The translations under genes were made by a program, and so were the position numbers. The notes beneath the pieces were generated by a model that had not been told where the DNA came from, did no database searches, and saw nothing but the letters and a program-made list of their open reading frames with translations. A stretch of 37,582 nucleotides of DNA, taken from assembly GCF_014771645.1 (NCBI RefSeq), contig NZ_CP061738.1, positions 207,509-245,090 of the forward strand, written 5' to 3'. Shown piece by piece: positions 1 through 8,237 of this stretch. Within the stretch, counting starts at the first letter, position 1, and each line of letters begins with the position of its first letter. Source of the DNA: Candidatus Wolbachia massiliensis (GTDB taxonomy: Bacteria > Pseudomonadota > Alphaproteobacteria > Rickettsiales > Anaplasmataceae).

Positions 1-274
1 CTTATAAAATAGATAGTAAGTAATTTAGCTATCGGGGTTTTATTTGCCTTTTTCTCTGCTTAGTAAATTTCTTAAACGTTTACAGCTAAGGTTAGTTGCA
101 ATTAAAAGGCAGCTAAGTCGCATTTATTAAACGTTTTAGAATAAAAAAACGCCGATATTTCGACACAAAAGTAAATAACTGGCCACACAGGATTCCTTTT
201 GCCTTTTTCACCACTTGGTAAATTTCTTAAATATTTGTGACTGAGATCCCGCTGCGGCTGAAATGACAGGAGAA

Positions 275-297
275 ATTCCAGCGCGTAACGCTGGAAT
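275..297. repeat. Palindromic hairpin element
   Basis: ATTCCAGCG at 275-283 pairs perfectly with CGCTGGAAT at 289-297 across a 5-base loop. A half copy (AACGCTGGAATGAC) sits near 12691, so this is probably a member of a dispersed Wolbachia palindrome family rather than a terminator; no T-run follows it. Confidence 0.6.
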
Positions 298-456
298 CCA
301 GGAATTTTGATAGGAAAATAAAGTGATGCAGCGTTTTCGGTATGAGAAAGCCAGTGTCTGAGCACTGCCATCCTGCGAATGAATCACGGTCAAGCACTGT
401 GAGACACCTTCGGTGTGAGAAAGAGCTGGACTTTCATGACATCATAGGGGAAACAC

Positions 457-490
457 CGTTTGTTGACCTTGGCAAAACAAATGTTCGTAC
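457..490. repeat. Dispersed repeat, copy 1
   Basis: The 34 bases starting CGTTTGTTGACCTTGGCAAA match 12646-12679 with two differences. Both copies lie in non-coding DNA next to CCAGTG/CACTGG hairpins, suggesting parts of the same degraded mobile or palindromic element. Confidence 0.6.
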
Positions 491-557
491 AGTTGTGTAC
501 TGGCCTCCAGGTAGGCTCAAATTGCAATACAGTTGTGGGATTAGCTGAAAGGATACA

Positions 558-1838
558 TTAAAGCAATTCCTGAGGAATGGTGTGAATCATCGTCTCCTGC
601 AAGATAAACTCGCTATTTGCTTCTGTTATCGTATGTTCTTTTTCTATACTAGAAGGATTGTAAACGCCATATTCCGTTTCTTCATGGTAATCGCAACGCT
701 TAAATACATCATCTTTATTGAAGTAGCCAAATTCATCAATTAATGTAGCCATTTTCCTACCTTTTTTATTACTTGTTAATTCGAACACATCAGCTTGATA
801 GTAACCTGGAGAGCCCGGTTCAGCGGATCCTTCTATAATAAAAAACGATGGCCGATGGCTAAATAATTCCCCGAGATTTGGGTTGTATTCCTTCTTTGCA
901 CAGCTCAAACTAATAAATTTATATTCATCCGAAACATGCGAATACTGCGGATCATATTTTTTATGTTCAAAGAATTCATTACCAAGTACATTACAAAAAG
1001 TCAGTTTGTAATCGTTGTCAAATTTAACAACTTTTAAAAAATGGAAATCTCTTGGAATAACTACCTTCTCTTTCGTAACATGATTACGCATGACCAACTG
1101 ATCATCGAGCATATAGTAGCCTATTTTTGGCAGAGTAGCTATGGTCTTACCATTCAAGACAACTTTTGCTTCATAGATATCATTTGATAACTCTTCTCCT
1201 TTTTGCAAAATAAAGCTCTGCTGTACATCGCTAGCCCTCGTCAAGCTGTCTATTATTTCGCCTATTGTTAATACATCACACGGATTTTGTGTGTATTGAT
1301 ACTGATAGTCATCATATTCTGAAAGACGCTTTCCATCTTTGTCTGATATATAGATATTATTATCTTCCATTGTAAAATAAAGCCCACCTTTTTCTTCTAT
1401 GATCTTTTGCAGTACTGAGTCATTTTCATCATAGAAGTTAATAAATTTTAGTACTCCGATTAATGGATTTTTAGGCTTGTAAAGCGACAAACCAACACCA
1501 AAATCTGAACCTTCTATTTTCTCCAATGTAACACCTATTTTTTTTCCTTCTTGAAGCTTATTTACAATAGCCTCCTTATCTTTACCTATAATATTATCTT
1601 GTTCTATAATGTAGTCCTTTGTACCTCCATCTTTTTCTTTAACCTTTAAAACTATGTTATTGTTTTCCCACTTTAATTTTACATCATGAGTACTCTTTAT
1701 TTTCACTGTACCACTATTGTGCGAATCGATAGTGTATCCACTGCTATTTTTCTTTAATCTGTAATATGCAGTGGGGAGTTTAATCAGCTTTTTATAGAGC
1801 GGATCTTTATTATCTATTCTAAATGTATACTTTTCCAT
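558..1838 (-). CDS. Hypothetical protein (426 aa), second gene of a pair
   Basis: I do not recognise this protein. It is hydrophilic, rich in Lys, Asp, Glu, Asn and Tyr, with no signal peptide, membrane span or cysteine cluster that I can see. The sequence alternates short polar and hydrophobic stretches, suggesting a beta-rich fold. It starts at ATG 1838, 9 bases after the stop of the 183-aa gene on the same strand, so the two are probably co-transcribed. The base composition is like that of its neighbours. The downstream side (1-557) is repeat-rich, so the pair sits at the edge of an accessory segment. It is intact from ATG to stop. A secreted or effector role is possible, but nothing in the sequence proves it. 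Confidence 0.75.
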   Translation of the reverse strand: MEKYTFRIDNKDPLYKKLIKLPTAYYRLKKNSSGYTIDSHNSGTVKIKSTHDVKLKWENNNIVLKVKEKDGGTKDYIIEQDNIIGKDKEAIVNKLQEGKKIGVTLEKIEGSDFGVGLSLYKPKNPLIGVLKFINFYDENDSVLQKIIEEKGGLYFTMEDNNIYISDKDGKRLSEYDDYQYQYTQNPCDVLTIGEIIDSLTRASDVQQSFILQKGEELSNDIYEAKVVLNGKTIATLPKIGYYMLDDQLVMRNHVTKEKVVIPRDFHFLKVVKFDNDYKLTFCNVLGNEFFEHKKYDPQYSHVSDEYKFISLSCAKKEYNPNLGELFSHRPSFFIIEGSAEPGSPGYYQADVFELTSNKKGRKMATLIDEFGYFNKDDVFKRCDYHEETEYGVYNPSSIEKEHTITEANSEFILQETMIHTIPQELL

Positions 1839-1847
1839 ACTATTACC

Positions 1848-2399
1848 TTAAATAGCCAACAACTTTCTGATCAATGGACCTAAAACTACTTGGAGGAGTG
1901 ATATCACTTTATCAGGTGAATTTTCAAGATCTTTCAAAATAAGATTTATATCTCTACTACTCATTATATCTTTTGGATCTATCAGAACCTTACTCTTTAT
2001 TAACGGTGCAAGGTTAACCGAACATCCCTCATCAGTATAGGAGAGAATATACTCACTAGGTCGATATTGTATGAAACTGCTAGGTATAGAATCAAAAGTG
2101 GCAATTTTGACAATGTTTGAGCTGTAGTAGCAGAAATAATAATGTTGATCTAAATTATTAACCAAGGCTAGCTTATAATCATCTACTGTTTTTTCTAGCT
2201 TTAATTGTAGTCCTTGAGATAAATTACTTAGTACGCTGTTTGTCGGATTATGTCTGAAGTTAGATATGATAAAATGATTCCCATTGAAAATATAAGACGT
2301 GAAAGATAAGTTAATTCTTTCTTCGTTATTTATTTTAACAGTTATGAGCTTACTTATACCATCACAAAGAGTATCTCCTGGTTCTAAGTCAAAACGCAT
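1848..2399 (-). CDS. Hypothetical protein (183 aa), first gene of a pair
   Basis: I do not recognise this protein. It starts at ATG 2399, preceded on the minus strand by a G-rich Shine-Dalgarno (GAGGGGGG) about 6 bases upstream, which is unusually strong and contains a run of six Gs. There is no signal peptide. The last 20 or so residues (VISLLQVVLGPLIRKLLAI) form an amphipathic or hydrophobic helix that could touch a membrane. The gene leads a two-gene unit with the 426-aa gene 9 bases downstream, and is divergent from the Bax-inhibitor gene at 2642 across a 242-base AT-rich spacer. Function unknown. Confidence 0.72.
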   Translation of the reverse strand: MRFDLEPGDTLCDGISKLITVKINNEERINLSFTSYIFNGNHFIISNFRHNPTNSVLSNLSQGLQLKLEKTVDDYKLALVNNLDQHYYFCYYSSNIVKIATFDSIPSSFIQYRPSEYILSYTDEGCSVNLAPLIKSKVLIDPKDIMSSRDINLILKDLENSPDKVISLLQVVLGPLIRKLLAI

Positions 2400-2582
2400 T
2401 TCTTTACCCCCCTCGCAGTCTATATTTTAGATGTAGTTAATTACAAATATTAATTATTGATCAATCAACATTATAATAACCTTATCAAAAAAAATAAAAA
2501 GAAAGGACACTTTTCTATAATTATCTTAACTTAGATGTATTGCTTCTATAAAATTTTGTACGTAAAGCCTAGATTTTATACT

Positions 2583-2610
2583 TGATAAAAGTGCAATTTT
2601 GCATTATAAT
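2583..2610 (+). promoter_or_regulatory. Predicted sigma-70 promoter for the Bax-inhibitor/cox11 unit
   Basis: TTGATA (2583-2588) and a perfect TATAAT (2605-2610) are separated by 16 bases. Transcription would start near 2617, leaving a leader of about 25 bases with AAGGAG at 2628-2633, 8 bases before ATG 2642. Confidence 0.6.
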
Positions 2611-2641
2611 GTATTATTAAGGGATAAAAGGAGTTAGATTT

Positions 2642-3364
2642 ATGTCTTACACGAGAAATGAACAAGATATCCGCTCTCAAGGTGCTTACTATAGTACTGG
2701 GCTTAGAAGTTACTTAACTAAAGTATATAATTATATGGCTTTAGCCTTAGGTGTTACAGGACTTGTTGCGTTCCTAACGGTATTCTTTGGTCTTTTTCAA
2801 GTAATTTATTCTAATCCCGTTTTGTCGCTTGTAGTAATGCTTTCTCCGATTGTATTGGTGTTTTATATGTCTTTTAGGCTTCAAAGCCTAAGTGCCCAGT
2901 CTACAGTTACTATATTTTTCTTGTTCTCGGTCTTAATGGGGCTTTCTTTATCTTATATCTTTATAGTCTATACTGCAGAAAATATAGCAAGAGCATTTTT
3001 CATTACATCAATCATGTTTGGTTCTATGGCTTTATATGGCAATACTACAAAAAAAGATCTGACTAGTATGGGTTCTTTTCTGATCATGGGAATCTGGGGG
3101 CTAATCATAGCATCTATAGTCAATTTATTCCTCGGAAGTGGTCCTCTCTACTTTGCAATATCGTTTATATCAGTAATAGTATTTACCTTAATAACTGCAT
3201 ACGATGCTCAGAGAATCAAAGACGTTTATTACAGGTATAATGATGGCTCAGAAGTCGCTACTACTAAGTTGGCAATACTTGGTGCAACTAATCTTTATTT
3301 TGATTTCATTAATATATTTCTCAATCTACTTAGGTTACTTAACTTGTTTAATAGTAGGGACTAG
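2642..3364 (+). CDS. Bax inhibitor-1/YccA family membrane protein
   Basis: This is a 240-aa integral inner-membrane protein of the BI-1 (UPF0005/YccA) family. After a polar N-terminus of about 24 residues it shows roughly seven hydrophobic spans. The family signature is visible in the last third: a span ending in TLITAYDAQRIKD, with acidic and basic residues typical of BI-1, and a C-terminal hydrophobic hairpin beginning ATNLYFDFINIFLNLL. Family members are proposed to act as pH-sensitive ion/calcium leak channels or to modulate membrane proteases; the role in this organism is not known. AAGGAG lies 8 bases before the ATG. The stop at 3364 is followed directly by the cox11 start at 3365, so the two are probably co-transcribed and translationally coupled. 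Confidence 0.93.
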   Translation: MSYTRNEQDIRSQGAYYSTGLRSYLTKVYNYMALALGVTGLVAFLTVFFGLFQVIYSNPVLSLVVMLSPIVLVFYMSFRLQSLSAQSTVTIFFLFSVLMGLSLSYIFIVYTAENIARAFFITSIMFGSMALYGNTTKKDLTSMGSFLIMGIWGLIIASIVNLFLGSGPLYFAISFISVIVFTLITAYDAQRIKDVYYRYNDGSEVATTKLAILGATNLYFDFINIFLNLLRLLNLFNSRD

Positions 3365-3901
3365 ATGTTCTCCTTTTTAAGGAGAGGCAGTAAGAATTCT
3401 ATAGTTTTCTTTTTAATATCCTTAGTAATATTGATGCTATGTCTTGCATATGCTTCAGTACCACTATATAGTATCTTCTGTAAAGCAACTGGGTACGGTG
3501 GCACAACGAGAAAAGTGACTAATGCAACAATAAGTGCAACTGACCAAAAAATCAGGGTTCACTTCAACGCTGATATAATGCCTGATCTACCTTGGGAGTT
3601 TAACTCAGAAACTAACTATCTCGACACAAACATAGGAGAACAAAGCTTAGCTTTTTACTACGCAAGAAATTTATCTGATCAGCCCTCGTTTGGAATGGCA
3701 GTATATAATGTCACGCCCTTTAAAGCAGGCAAGTATTTTAATAAAGTTGCATGTTTTTGCTTTGAAGAACAAATGTTGCTACCAAAACAAAAAGCAGCCA
3801 TGCCCGTATCTTTTTACATAGACCCTGAAATAATGCTTGATGACAGTACAAAAGATTTAAGTGAGATAACACTATCATACACGCTTTTCAAGCTTAAATA
3901 A
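3365..3901 (+). CDS. ctaG: Cytochrome c oxidase assembly protein CtaG/Cox11
   Basis: This 178-aa copper chaperone delivers Cu to the CuB site of cytochrome c oxidase subunit I. It has one N-terminal membrane anchor (about residues 12-33, FFLISLVILMLCLAYASVPL) followed by a periplasmic beta-sandwich domain. The Cu-ligand motif CFCFEEQ is present around residues 119-125, as is the conserved YNVTPFKAGKYFNKVACFC context. Length is normal for the alphaproteobacterial family. The ATG follows the BI-1 stop codon without any gap, a tight coupling, although the two proteins have no obvious shared pathway beyond the membrane. Confidence 0.95.
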   Translation: MFSFLRRGSKNSIVFFLISLVILMLCLAYASVPLYSIFCKATGYGGTTRKVTNATISATDQKIRVHFNADIMPDLPWEFNSETNYLDTNIGEQSLAFYYARNLSDQPSFGMAVYNVTPFKAGKYFNKVACFCFEEQMLLPKQKAAMPVSFYIDPEIMLDDSTKDLSEITLSYTLFKLK

Positions 3902-3953
3902 ATTTCTTGCATTTCTGGTTTCGCTTGCTTACGTTTTTCCAAGATATCTAAAA

Positions 3954-3985
3954 ATCCCTTACCATAAATTGGTTGTACAAGGGAT
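3954..3985 (-). terminator. Probable rho-independent terminator of the BON lipoprotein gene
   Basis: ATCCCTT (3954-3960) pairs with AAGGGAT (3979-3985), and inside it ACCA (3961-3964) pairs with TGGT (3970-3973), leaving a 5-base bulge. Read on the minus strand, the hairpin lies just after the stop codon at 3989 and is followed by five Ts. It sits between two convergent genes, so it may also slow transcription coming from cox11. Confidence 0.5.
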
Positions 3986-3988
3986 CTA

Positions 3989-4585
3989 TTAATGACGTAA
4001 CTTACTGTATCTGTATCGTACGTAACTCACAACTTGCTTTACTCCTTTTACTTTTCTTGCAATTGCTATTACAGCTTTTAGTTCTGTTTTGTTTTGAGCT
4101 ATACCCATCAGATAGACGACTCTATCAACCGTATTAATGCTATAATTAATTGATTTGATATTCCTTTTTCCCAGAAGTCTTGTCCTTACTTCCGCCGTTA
4201 TCATGCTATCTACAGTGGTGTCAAGCATGGAAGTTGTTTGAATTGGTGTTACTCCTATTTCATTTATTACTTCTTTAACTTCTTTTTGTTGCCAAGCTAT
4301 TTTTTCTGCTGTGAGTTGTTTTTCGGGGGTATCAACATTTCCAATTAGCAATACTCTTCCTTCGCTTGCTTTAACCTTTATAGATGAAAATAGTCCATGC
4401 TTTAGGAGCCCCTTATTGATTTTGATTACCATAGTTGTGTCATCAACGATATTTCCCAAGGATTTATCTTGCATTGTTATTGCTGTTGCCGTCGCTGTAG
4501 CTACTACACCCCCTATTACAAGGGTTGTGCAGCCACTCTGTGTAATCAGAAAAATTGCTAGTAAGAAGCTTGTTATTAATCTCAT
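3989..4585 (-). CDS. BON-domain lipoprotein (OsmY/DolP-like)
   Basis: This is a 198-aa protein with an N-terminal export signal (MRLITSFLLAIFLITQSGC) ending in a cysteine at residue 19, a probable lipidation site, although Gln at -3 makes the lipobox atypical. A short hydrophobic Gly/Ala/Thr stretch follows, then two BON domains (about residues 48-115 and 124-192) with the typical pattern VKASEGRVLLIGNV and INTVDRVVYLMGIA. BON domains bind phospholipid, and the double-BON lipoproteins OsmY and DolP (YraP) act in the periplasm to maintain the outer membrane. That role is inferred by family. It is convergent with cox11. Confidence 0.88.
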   Translation of the reverse strand: MRLITSFLLAIFLITQSGCTTLVIGGVVATATATAITMQDKSLGNIVDDTTMVIKINKGLLKHGLFSSIKVKASEGRVLLIGNVDTPEKQLTAEKIAWQQKEVKEVINEIGVTPIQTTSMLDTTVDSMITAEVRTRLLGKRNIKSINYSINTVDRVVYLMGIAQNKTELKAVIAIARKVKGVKQVVSYVRYRYSKLRH

Positions 4586-4677
4586 TATTGATTTCTAGGG
4601 TTTAGAACTTTCATTAAGAAATGTTAATAAGCTTTTTTGATTGTGTAAATACCATAAGTTAAGTAAGATTTTAAACC

Positions 4678-4705
4678 TTGAATATTTTAATAGAGTGCTT
4701 ATAAT
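4678..4705 (+). promoter_or_regulatory. Predicted promoter of tRNA-Leu
   Basis: TTGAAT (4678-4683) and TATAAT (4700-4705) are 16 bases apart; the predicted start is about 13 bases before the mature tRNA 5' end at 4725. Confidence 0.55.
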
Positions 4706-4724
4706 GGAGTACTAAAGATTTTTT

Positions 4725-4806
4725 GCGGATATGGCGGAATTGGTAGACGTGCCAGGTTTAGGTCCTGGTGAGCTTGCTCGTGGGGGTTCAAGTCCCTCTA
4801 TCCGCA
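4725..4806 (+). tRNA. tRNA-Leu (anticodon TAG)
   Basis: The acceptor stem GCGGATA (4725-4731) pairs with TATCCGC (4799-4805), and the discriminator A is at 4806. The anticodon stem is CCAGG/CCTGG around the loop TTTAGGT, giving anticodon UAG. A short variable arm (GAGCTTGCTC) and the T-arm GGGGGTTCAAGTCCCTC are present, as expected for a class II leucine tRNA. CCA is not encoded (CTT follows). Confidence 0.97.
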
Positions 4807-4892
4807 CTTAAAATCATGTAACTTAGGTTTTAAGGAAAAATTTATAATCACTTAATACACTTTTGTTTGTGTAAAAAACCCGTTCTTAAGGA

Positions 4893-4920
4893 TTGTATTT
4901 AACTTAAATTCTGTTAGAAT
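4893..4920 (+). promoter_or_regulatory. Predicted promoter of the tig-clpP-clpX-lon cluster
   Basis: TTGTAT (4893-4898) and TAGAAT (4915-4920) are 16 bases apart and lie 45 bases before the tig start codon. This is the only good sigma-70-like pair in the tRNA-tig spacer. Confidence 0.45.
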
Positions 4921-4964
4921 GGCTTTATTAAGATATAAATTAAAATATTGATGAGTGGGTAGTC

Positions 4965-6308
4965 ATGTCTAGTAATATGCCTCAAAATACAGTCGAAATA
5001 GATACATCAAGCAGTATATATACCTATAGGAAACTTAGTGTAGATAAACTAAAGCATGAGTATGAAATTACAGTTAGTAGTGATTATATAGAACAAAAGG
5101 TAAATTCTAGATTGCAAGAAATAGCAAAAAACGCAAAATTGCCTGGGTTTAGGTCTGGAAAGACGCCTTACGATCTTGTTGTTAAAAATTATAAGAGCGA
5201 AGCTTTGGAGTATGTAATAAATGGTACAATTGACTATTGCTCAGATGATTTAATGAAAAAAATTGAAGTCAAGTCTCACATTTACCCTAAAGTTGATATT
5301 ACATTATTACCGGATCTGGATAAGAAGGATGAGAAGGGCAATTTTGTATATAAGCTATTTTTTGAATTGATGCCGGAAGTGCCAGTAATAGATCTTGATA
5401 AAATAAATCTGAAGAGAATTGAAGCAAAGATCGAAGAGGGAGACATAAAGGAATTTATTGATTCTCTAAAAACAAAATTTCCTAATTTTGTTTCTGTTGA
5501 TAACACTTCTTATCAAGCAAAAAATGGAGATAGACTGACAATCGATTTTGAAGGGCGGGTTAGAAATAAACTCTTTCAAGGTGGAAGTAGAAAAAATTTT
5601 GCTGTCAATTTAGGATCTAAGACATTTATTAATGGTTTTGAAGATCAATTAATTGATATGAAAAAAGGAGAAACAAAAAACTTTAAGTTGAAATTTCCTG
5701 AAGATTACCAAGCCATCTCTCTTGCAGGACAAGAAGCTAGTTTTTTCGTTCGAGTTAACGATATTCAAGTTGCCAAAGGTTTTGAAAGTGATGATGAAGT
5801 AGCTAAGGAGATTGGATTTAAGGACAATTCTGAGCTAGTAGATCATGCAAAAGAAATGATTGGCAGTCAATGTCAAGAAATGGGAGATCTTCTAATTAAG
5901 AAGGAGCTATTTGATTATTTGGATGCTAATTATAACTTTGACTCACCTGCAGATGTAGTAAAACAGGAACAACAGAGAGTGGAAAAGGAGTTGAATCCTG
6001 AGGATGACCATCGTAAAGAGGCTGAAAGACGTGTAAAGCTTGCAATGTTATTGATGAGGTTTAGTACAGAACATAAAATATTATTAACTCAAAGTGATAT
6101 TTTAAATGTTATTGTAAATCAGTATGTCAGTAGAAGTGTACCGCTTGATAAAGTATGTGAACGTTTTAAGGTAGACAGACAATTTCAAGAGTTAGTGAGA
6201 GGACAAGCTCTTGAGCATAAAGTTACAGGTTATATAATAGGAAAAGTTAATAAAGAAGATCAGATTGTTTCTGTGAAAGAATTAAAAGAATTATTTGATA
6301 ATATTTAG
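4965..6308 (+). CDS. tig: Trigger factor, ribosome-associated chaperone
   Basis: This 447-aa protein is an ATP-independent chaperone and peptidyl-prolyl isomerase that sits at the ribosomal exit tunnel. The N-terminal ribosome-binding domain carries the signature [10 protein letters not shown] (about residues 60-69). A central FKBP-type domain follows (about residues 170-260, beginning [11 protein letters not shown] and containing [15 protein letters not shown]), then the helical C-terminal substrate-cradle domain. About 20 extra polar residues precede the usual start ([12 protein letters not shown]...). An alternative internal start would remove them, but ATG 4965 has a GTGGGT-like site and good spacing. 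It begins the cluster tig-clpP-clpX-lon, the order common in alphaproteobacteria, with clpP 11 bases downstream. Confidence 0.97.
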   Translation: MSSNMPQNTVEIDTSSSIYTYRKLSVDKLKHEYEITVSSDYIEQKVNSRLQEIAKNAKLPGFRSGKTPYDLVVKNYKSEALEYVINGTIDYCSDDLMKKIEVKSHIYPKVDITLLPDLDKKDEKGNFVYKLFFELMPEVPVIDLDKINLKRIEAKIEEGDIKEFIDSLKTKFPNFVSVDNTSYQAKNGDRLTIDFEGRVRNKLFQGGSRKNFAVNLGSKTFINGFEDQLIDMKKGETKNFKLKFPEDYQAISLAGQEASFFVRVNDIQVAKGFESDDEVAKEIGFKDNSELVDHAKEMIGSQCQEMGDLLIKKELFDYLDANYNFDSPADVVKQEQQRVEKELNPEDDHRKEAERRVKLAMLLMRFSTEHKILLTQSDILNVIVNQYVSRSVPLDKVCERFKVDRQFQELVRGQALEHKVTGYIIGKVNKEDQIVSVKELKELFDNI

Positions 6309-6319
6309 TAGGAAAAGGT

Positions 6320-6946
6320 ATGACTCTTATACCAATTGTAATTGAGCAAACTAGTCGCGGTGAACGTGCTTATGACATATATTCGAGATTAGTCAAAGAA
6401 CGAATAATTTTCGTTACTGGTCCTATTGAGGACAACATGGCCAGTGTAATAGTAGCACAGCTTTTATTTTTGGAGTCAGAAAACCCTGATAAAGACATTT
6501 ATATGTATATTAACTCACCAGGTGGTGTTGTAACTGCTGGCTTATCGATTTATGATACAATGCAGTATATAAAGCCAGATGTGTCAACCTTATGTATAGG
6601 GCAAGCTGCATCTATGGGCTCTTTATTACTTGCGGCTGGTACAGAAGGTAAACGTTATTCTCTGCCTCATTCAAGAATTATGATACATCAGCCATCTGGT
6701 GGTTATCAGGGTCAGGCAACTGATATAGAAATACATGCTAATGAGATTTTGCGAGTTAAGAAAAAACTAAACCAGATTTACGAAAAACATACTGGTAATT
6801 CACTGAAGAAAATTGAAGTAATGATGGAAAGAGATAAATTCATGGATCCTGAGGAAGCAAGAAAAATAGGCTTAATTGACAGGGTAATAGCTGAGCGTAA
6901 AGATATTAAAATTGAAAGTATTAAGGTTGAACAAAAGGTGAGTTAA
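6320..6946 (+). CDS. clpP: ATP-dependent Clp protease proteolytic subunit
   Basis: This 208-aa serine peptidase forms the double-heptamer chamber that degrades proteins unfolded by ClpX. The catalytic triad is visible: Ser in GQAASMGS (about residue 99), His in [12 protein letters not shown] (about 124) and Asp in [10 protein letters not shown] (about 173). The substrate-channel motif YINSPGG is present. AGGAAAAGG lies just before ATG 6320. The last base of its stop codon (TAATG) is the first base of the clpX start codon, so the two subunits of the same machine are translationally coupled. Confidence 0.98.
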   Translation: MTLIPIVIEQTSRGERAYDIYSRLVKERIIFVTGPIEDNMASVIVAQLLFLESENPDKDIYMYINSPGGVVTAGLSIYDTMQYIKPDVSTLCIGQAASMGSLLLAAGTEGKRYSLPHSRIMIHQPSGGYQGQATDIEIHANEILRVKKKLNQIYEKHTGNSLKKIEVMMERDKFMDPEEARKIGLIDRVIAERKDIKIESIKVEQKVS

Positions 6947-8223
6947 TGGATAACAATGATGATTTGCACTACTGTTCATTTTGTAACAAGGCACAAAATG
7001 AAGTAGATAAATTGATTACTAATTCTTCAGATGGTTTGAAGGTATTTATTTGTAATGAGTGCATAGAGTTATCTCATAAAGCAATAAGTCAAAAAAAAGG
7101 TGGGTCTTTTAATTCAGATTATATGTCTGATGTGAGGTTACTGTTAAAGAAGCCTGAGGATATAAAAAATTTCCTTAGCAAGCATGTTGTAGGTCAAGAA
7201 CACGCACAACACGTTTTATCTGTTGCCATGTATAATCATTGTCAATCCATGTCACAATTTCATACCATCAGTGATGTTGAAATTGAAAAGTCGAATGTAA
7301 TGCTCATTGGTCCCACTGGTTCTGGTAAAACTTTGCTAGCTAAAACACTTGCTAAAGTTTCAGATGTGCCATTTGCTATGGCCGATGCAACAACTTTGAC
7401 TGAAGCGGGTTATGTAGGTGATGATGTAGAGAGCGTGTTATCACGTCTATTGCAGGCTGCAAATTATGATATTGCAAAGGCGCAACGTGGTATAGTGTTT
7501 ATAGATGAAATAGATAAAATTACAAGAAAATCTGAAAGCACTTCAATCACTCGTGACGTTTCAGGTGAGGGAGTTCAGCAAGCCCTGCTTAAGATTATGG
7601 AAGGTACAGTTGCATATGTTCCGCCACAAGGAGGGCGGAAACACCCGCAACAAGAATTTATACAAGTAGACACTAATAACATATTGTTTATTTGTGGTGG
7701 AGCTTTTGAAGGCCTAGATAAAATCATTGAGGCGAGAAAAAAAGGAACATCAGTTGGGTTTGGAGCAGATATAAGTCAATCTAAGGAGCAAAGGAAAAAA
7801 AATGCTTTGCATGATGTTCAGCCTGAAGATTTAATCAAATTTGGGTTAATACCGGAATTTGTTGGGCGTGTTCCAATAACTGCTGTTTTAGACGAGTTAG
7901 ATCATGAAGATTTAGTACATGTATTGATAGAACCAAGAAATGCATTAATAAAACAATACAAGGCATTGCTTGCATTTAGCAAAGTGAACCTTGAGTTTTC
8001 AGATGAAGCGATATCTGCTATTGCTGAAAAGGCTATGAGGTATAGAACAGGTGCAAGAATGTTACGTGCTATTTTAGAGTCGCTTTTGCTTGATGTTATG
8101 TATACTGCTGGAAACGGAGGTTTTGAGGGTAGCACGATAGTAATTACTAAGGAGATGGTAGAATCAGGAAAAGCGGCAATTAATCGTAGTAATAAGGGCG
8201 ATGTTATGACGGTTAATGATTAA
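6946..8223 (+). CDS. clpX: ATP-dependent Clp protease ATP-binding subunit ClpX
   Basis: This 425-aa AAA+ unfoldase recognises degrons and feeds substrates to ClpP. The N-terminal zinc-binding domain has two Cys-X2-Cys pairs (CSFC about residues 10-13, CNEC about 36-39). Walker A is GPTGSGKT (about residues 122-129) and Walker B is [10 protein letters not shown]. Sensor/arginine-finger motifs follow (PEFVGRVP and YRTGARMLR). Length is typical. It overlaps clpP by one base and is followed by lon 14 bases later. In Caulobacter ClpXP degrades CtrA at cell-cycle entry; ctrA is also in this window, though not linked in an operon. Confidence 0.98.
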   Translation: MDNNDDLHYCSFCNKAQNEVDKLITNSSDGLKVFICNECIELSHKAISQKKGGSFNSDYMSDVRLLLKKPEDIKNFLSKHVVGQEHAQHVLSVAMYNHCQSMSQFHTISDVEIEKSNVMLIGPTGSGKTLLAKTLAKVSDVPFAMADATTLTEAGYVGDDVESVLSRLLQAANYDIAKAQRGIVFIDEIDKITRKSESTSITRDVSGEGVQQALLKIMEGTVAYVPPQGGRKHPQQEFIQVDTNNILFICGGAFEGLDKIIEARKKGTSVGFGADISQSKEQRKKNALHDVQPEDLIKFGLIPEFVGRVPITAVLDELDHEDLVHVLIEPRNALIKQYKALLAFSKVNLEFSDEAISAIAEKAMRYRTGARMLRAILESLLLDVMYTAGNGGFEGSTIVITKEMVESGKAAINRSNKGDVMTVND

Positions 8224-8237
8224 TATGAGACATAATC

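Larger units (their letters stand above)
1..557. other. Non-coding region with dispersed and palindromic repeats
   Basis: I see no convincing gene here; the short open frames lack a ribosome site and recognisable protein sequence. It holds an imperfect direct repeat (about 49-89 and 199-238, both starting TTTGCCTTTTTC), a 9-bp-stem hairpin at 275-297, a second hairpin built on CAGTG/CACTG at 352-367, and a 34-base segment at 457-490 that recurs at 12646-12679. This fits the repeat-rich spacers of Wolbachia genomes. Any role is unknown. Confidence 0.6.

Noticed and set aside
102-548. Short open frames in the left repeat region
   Set aside because: No ribosome sites, overlapping on both strands, and lying in repeats; no support as genes.
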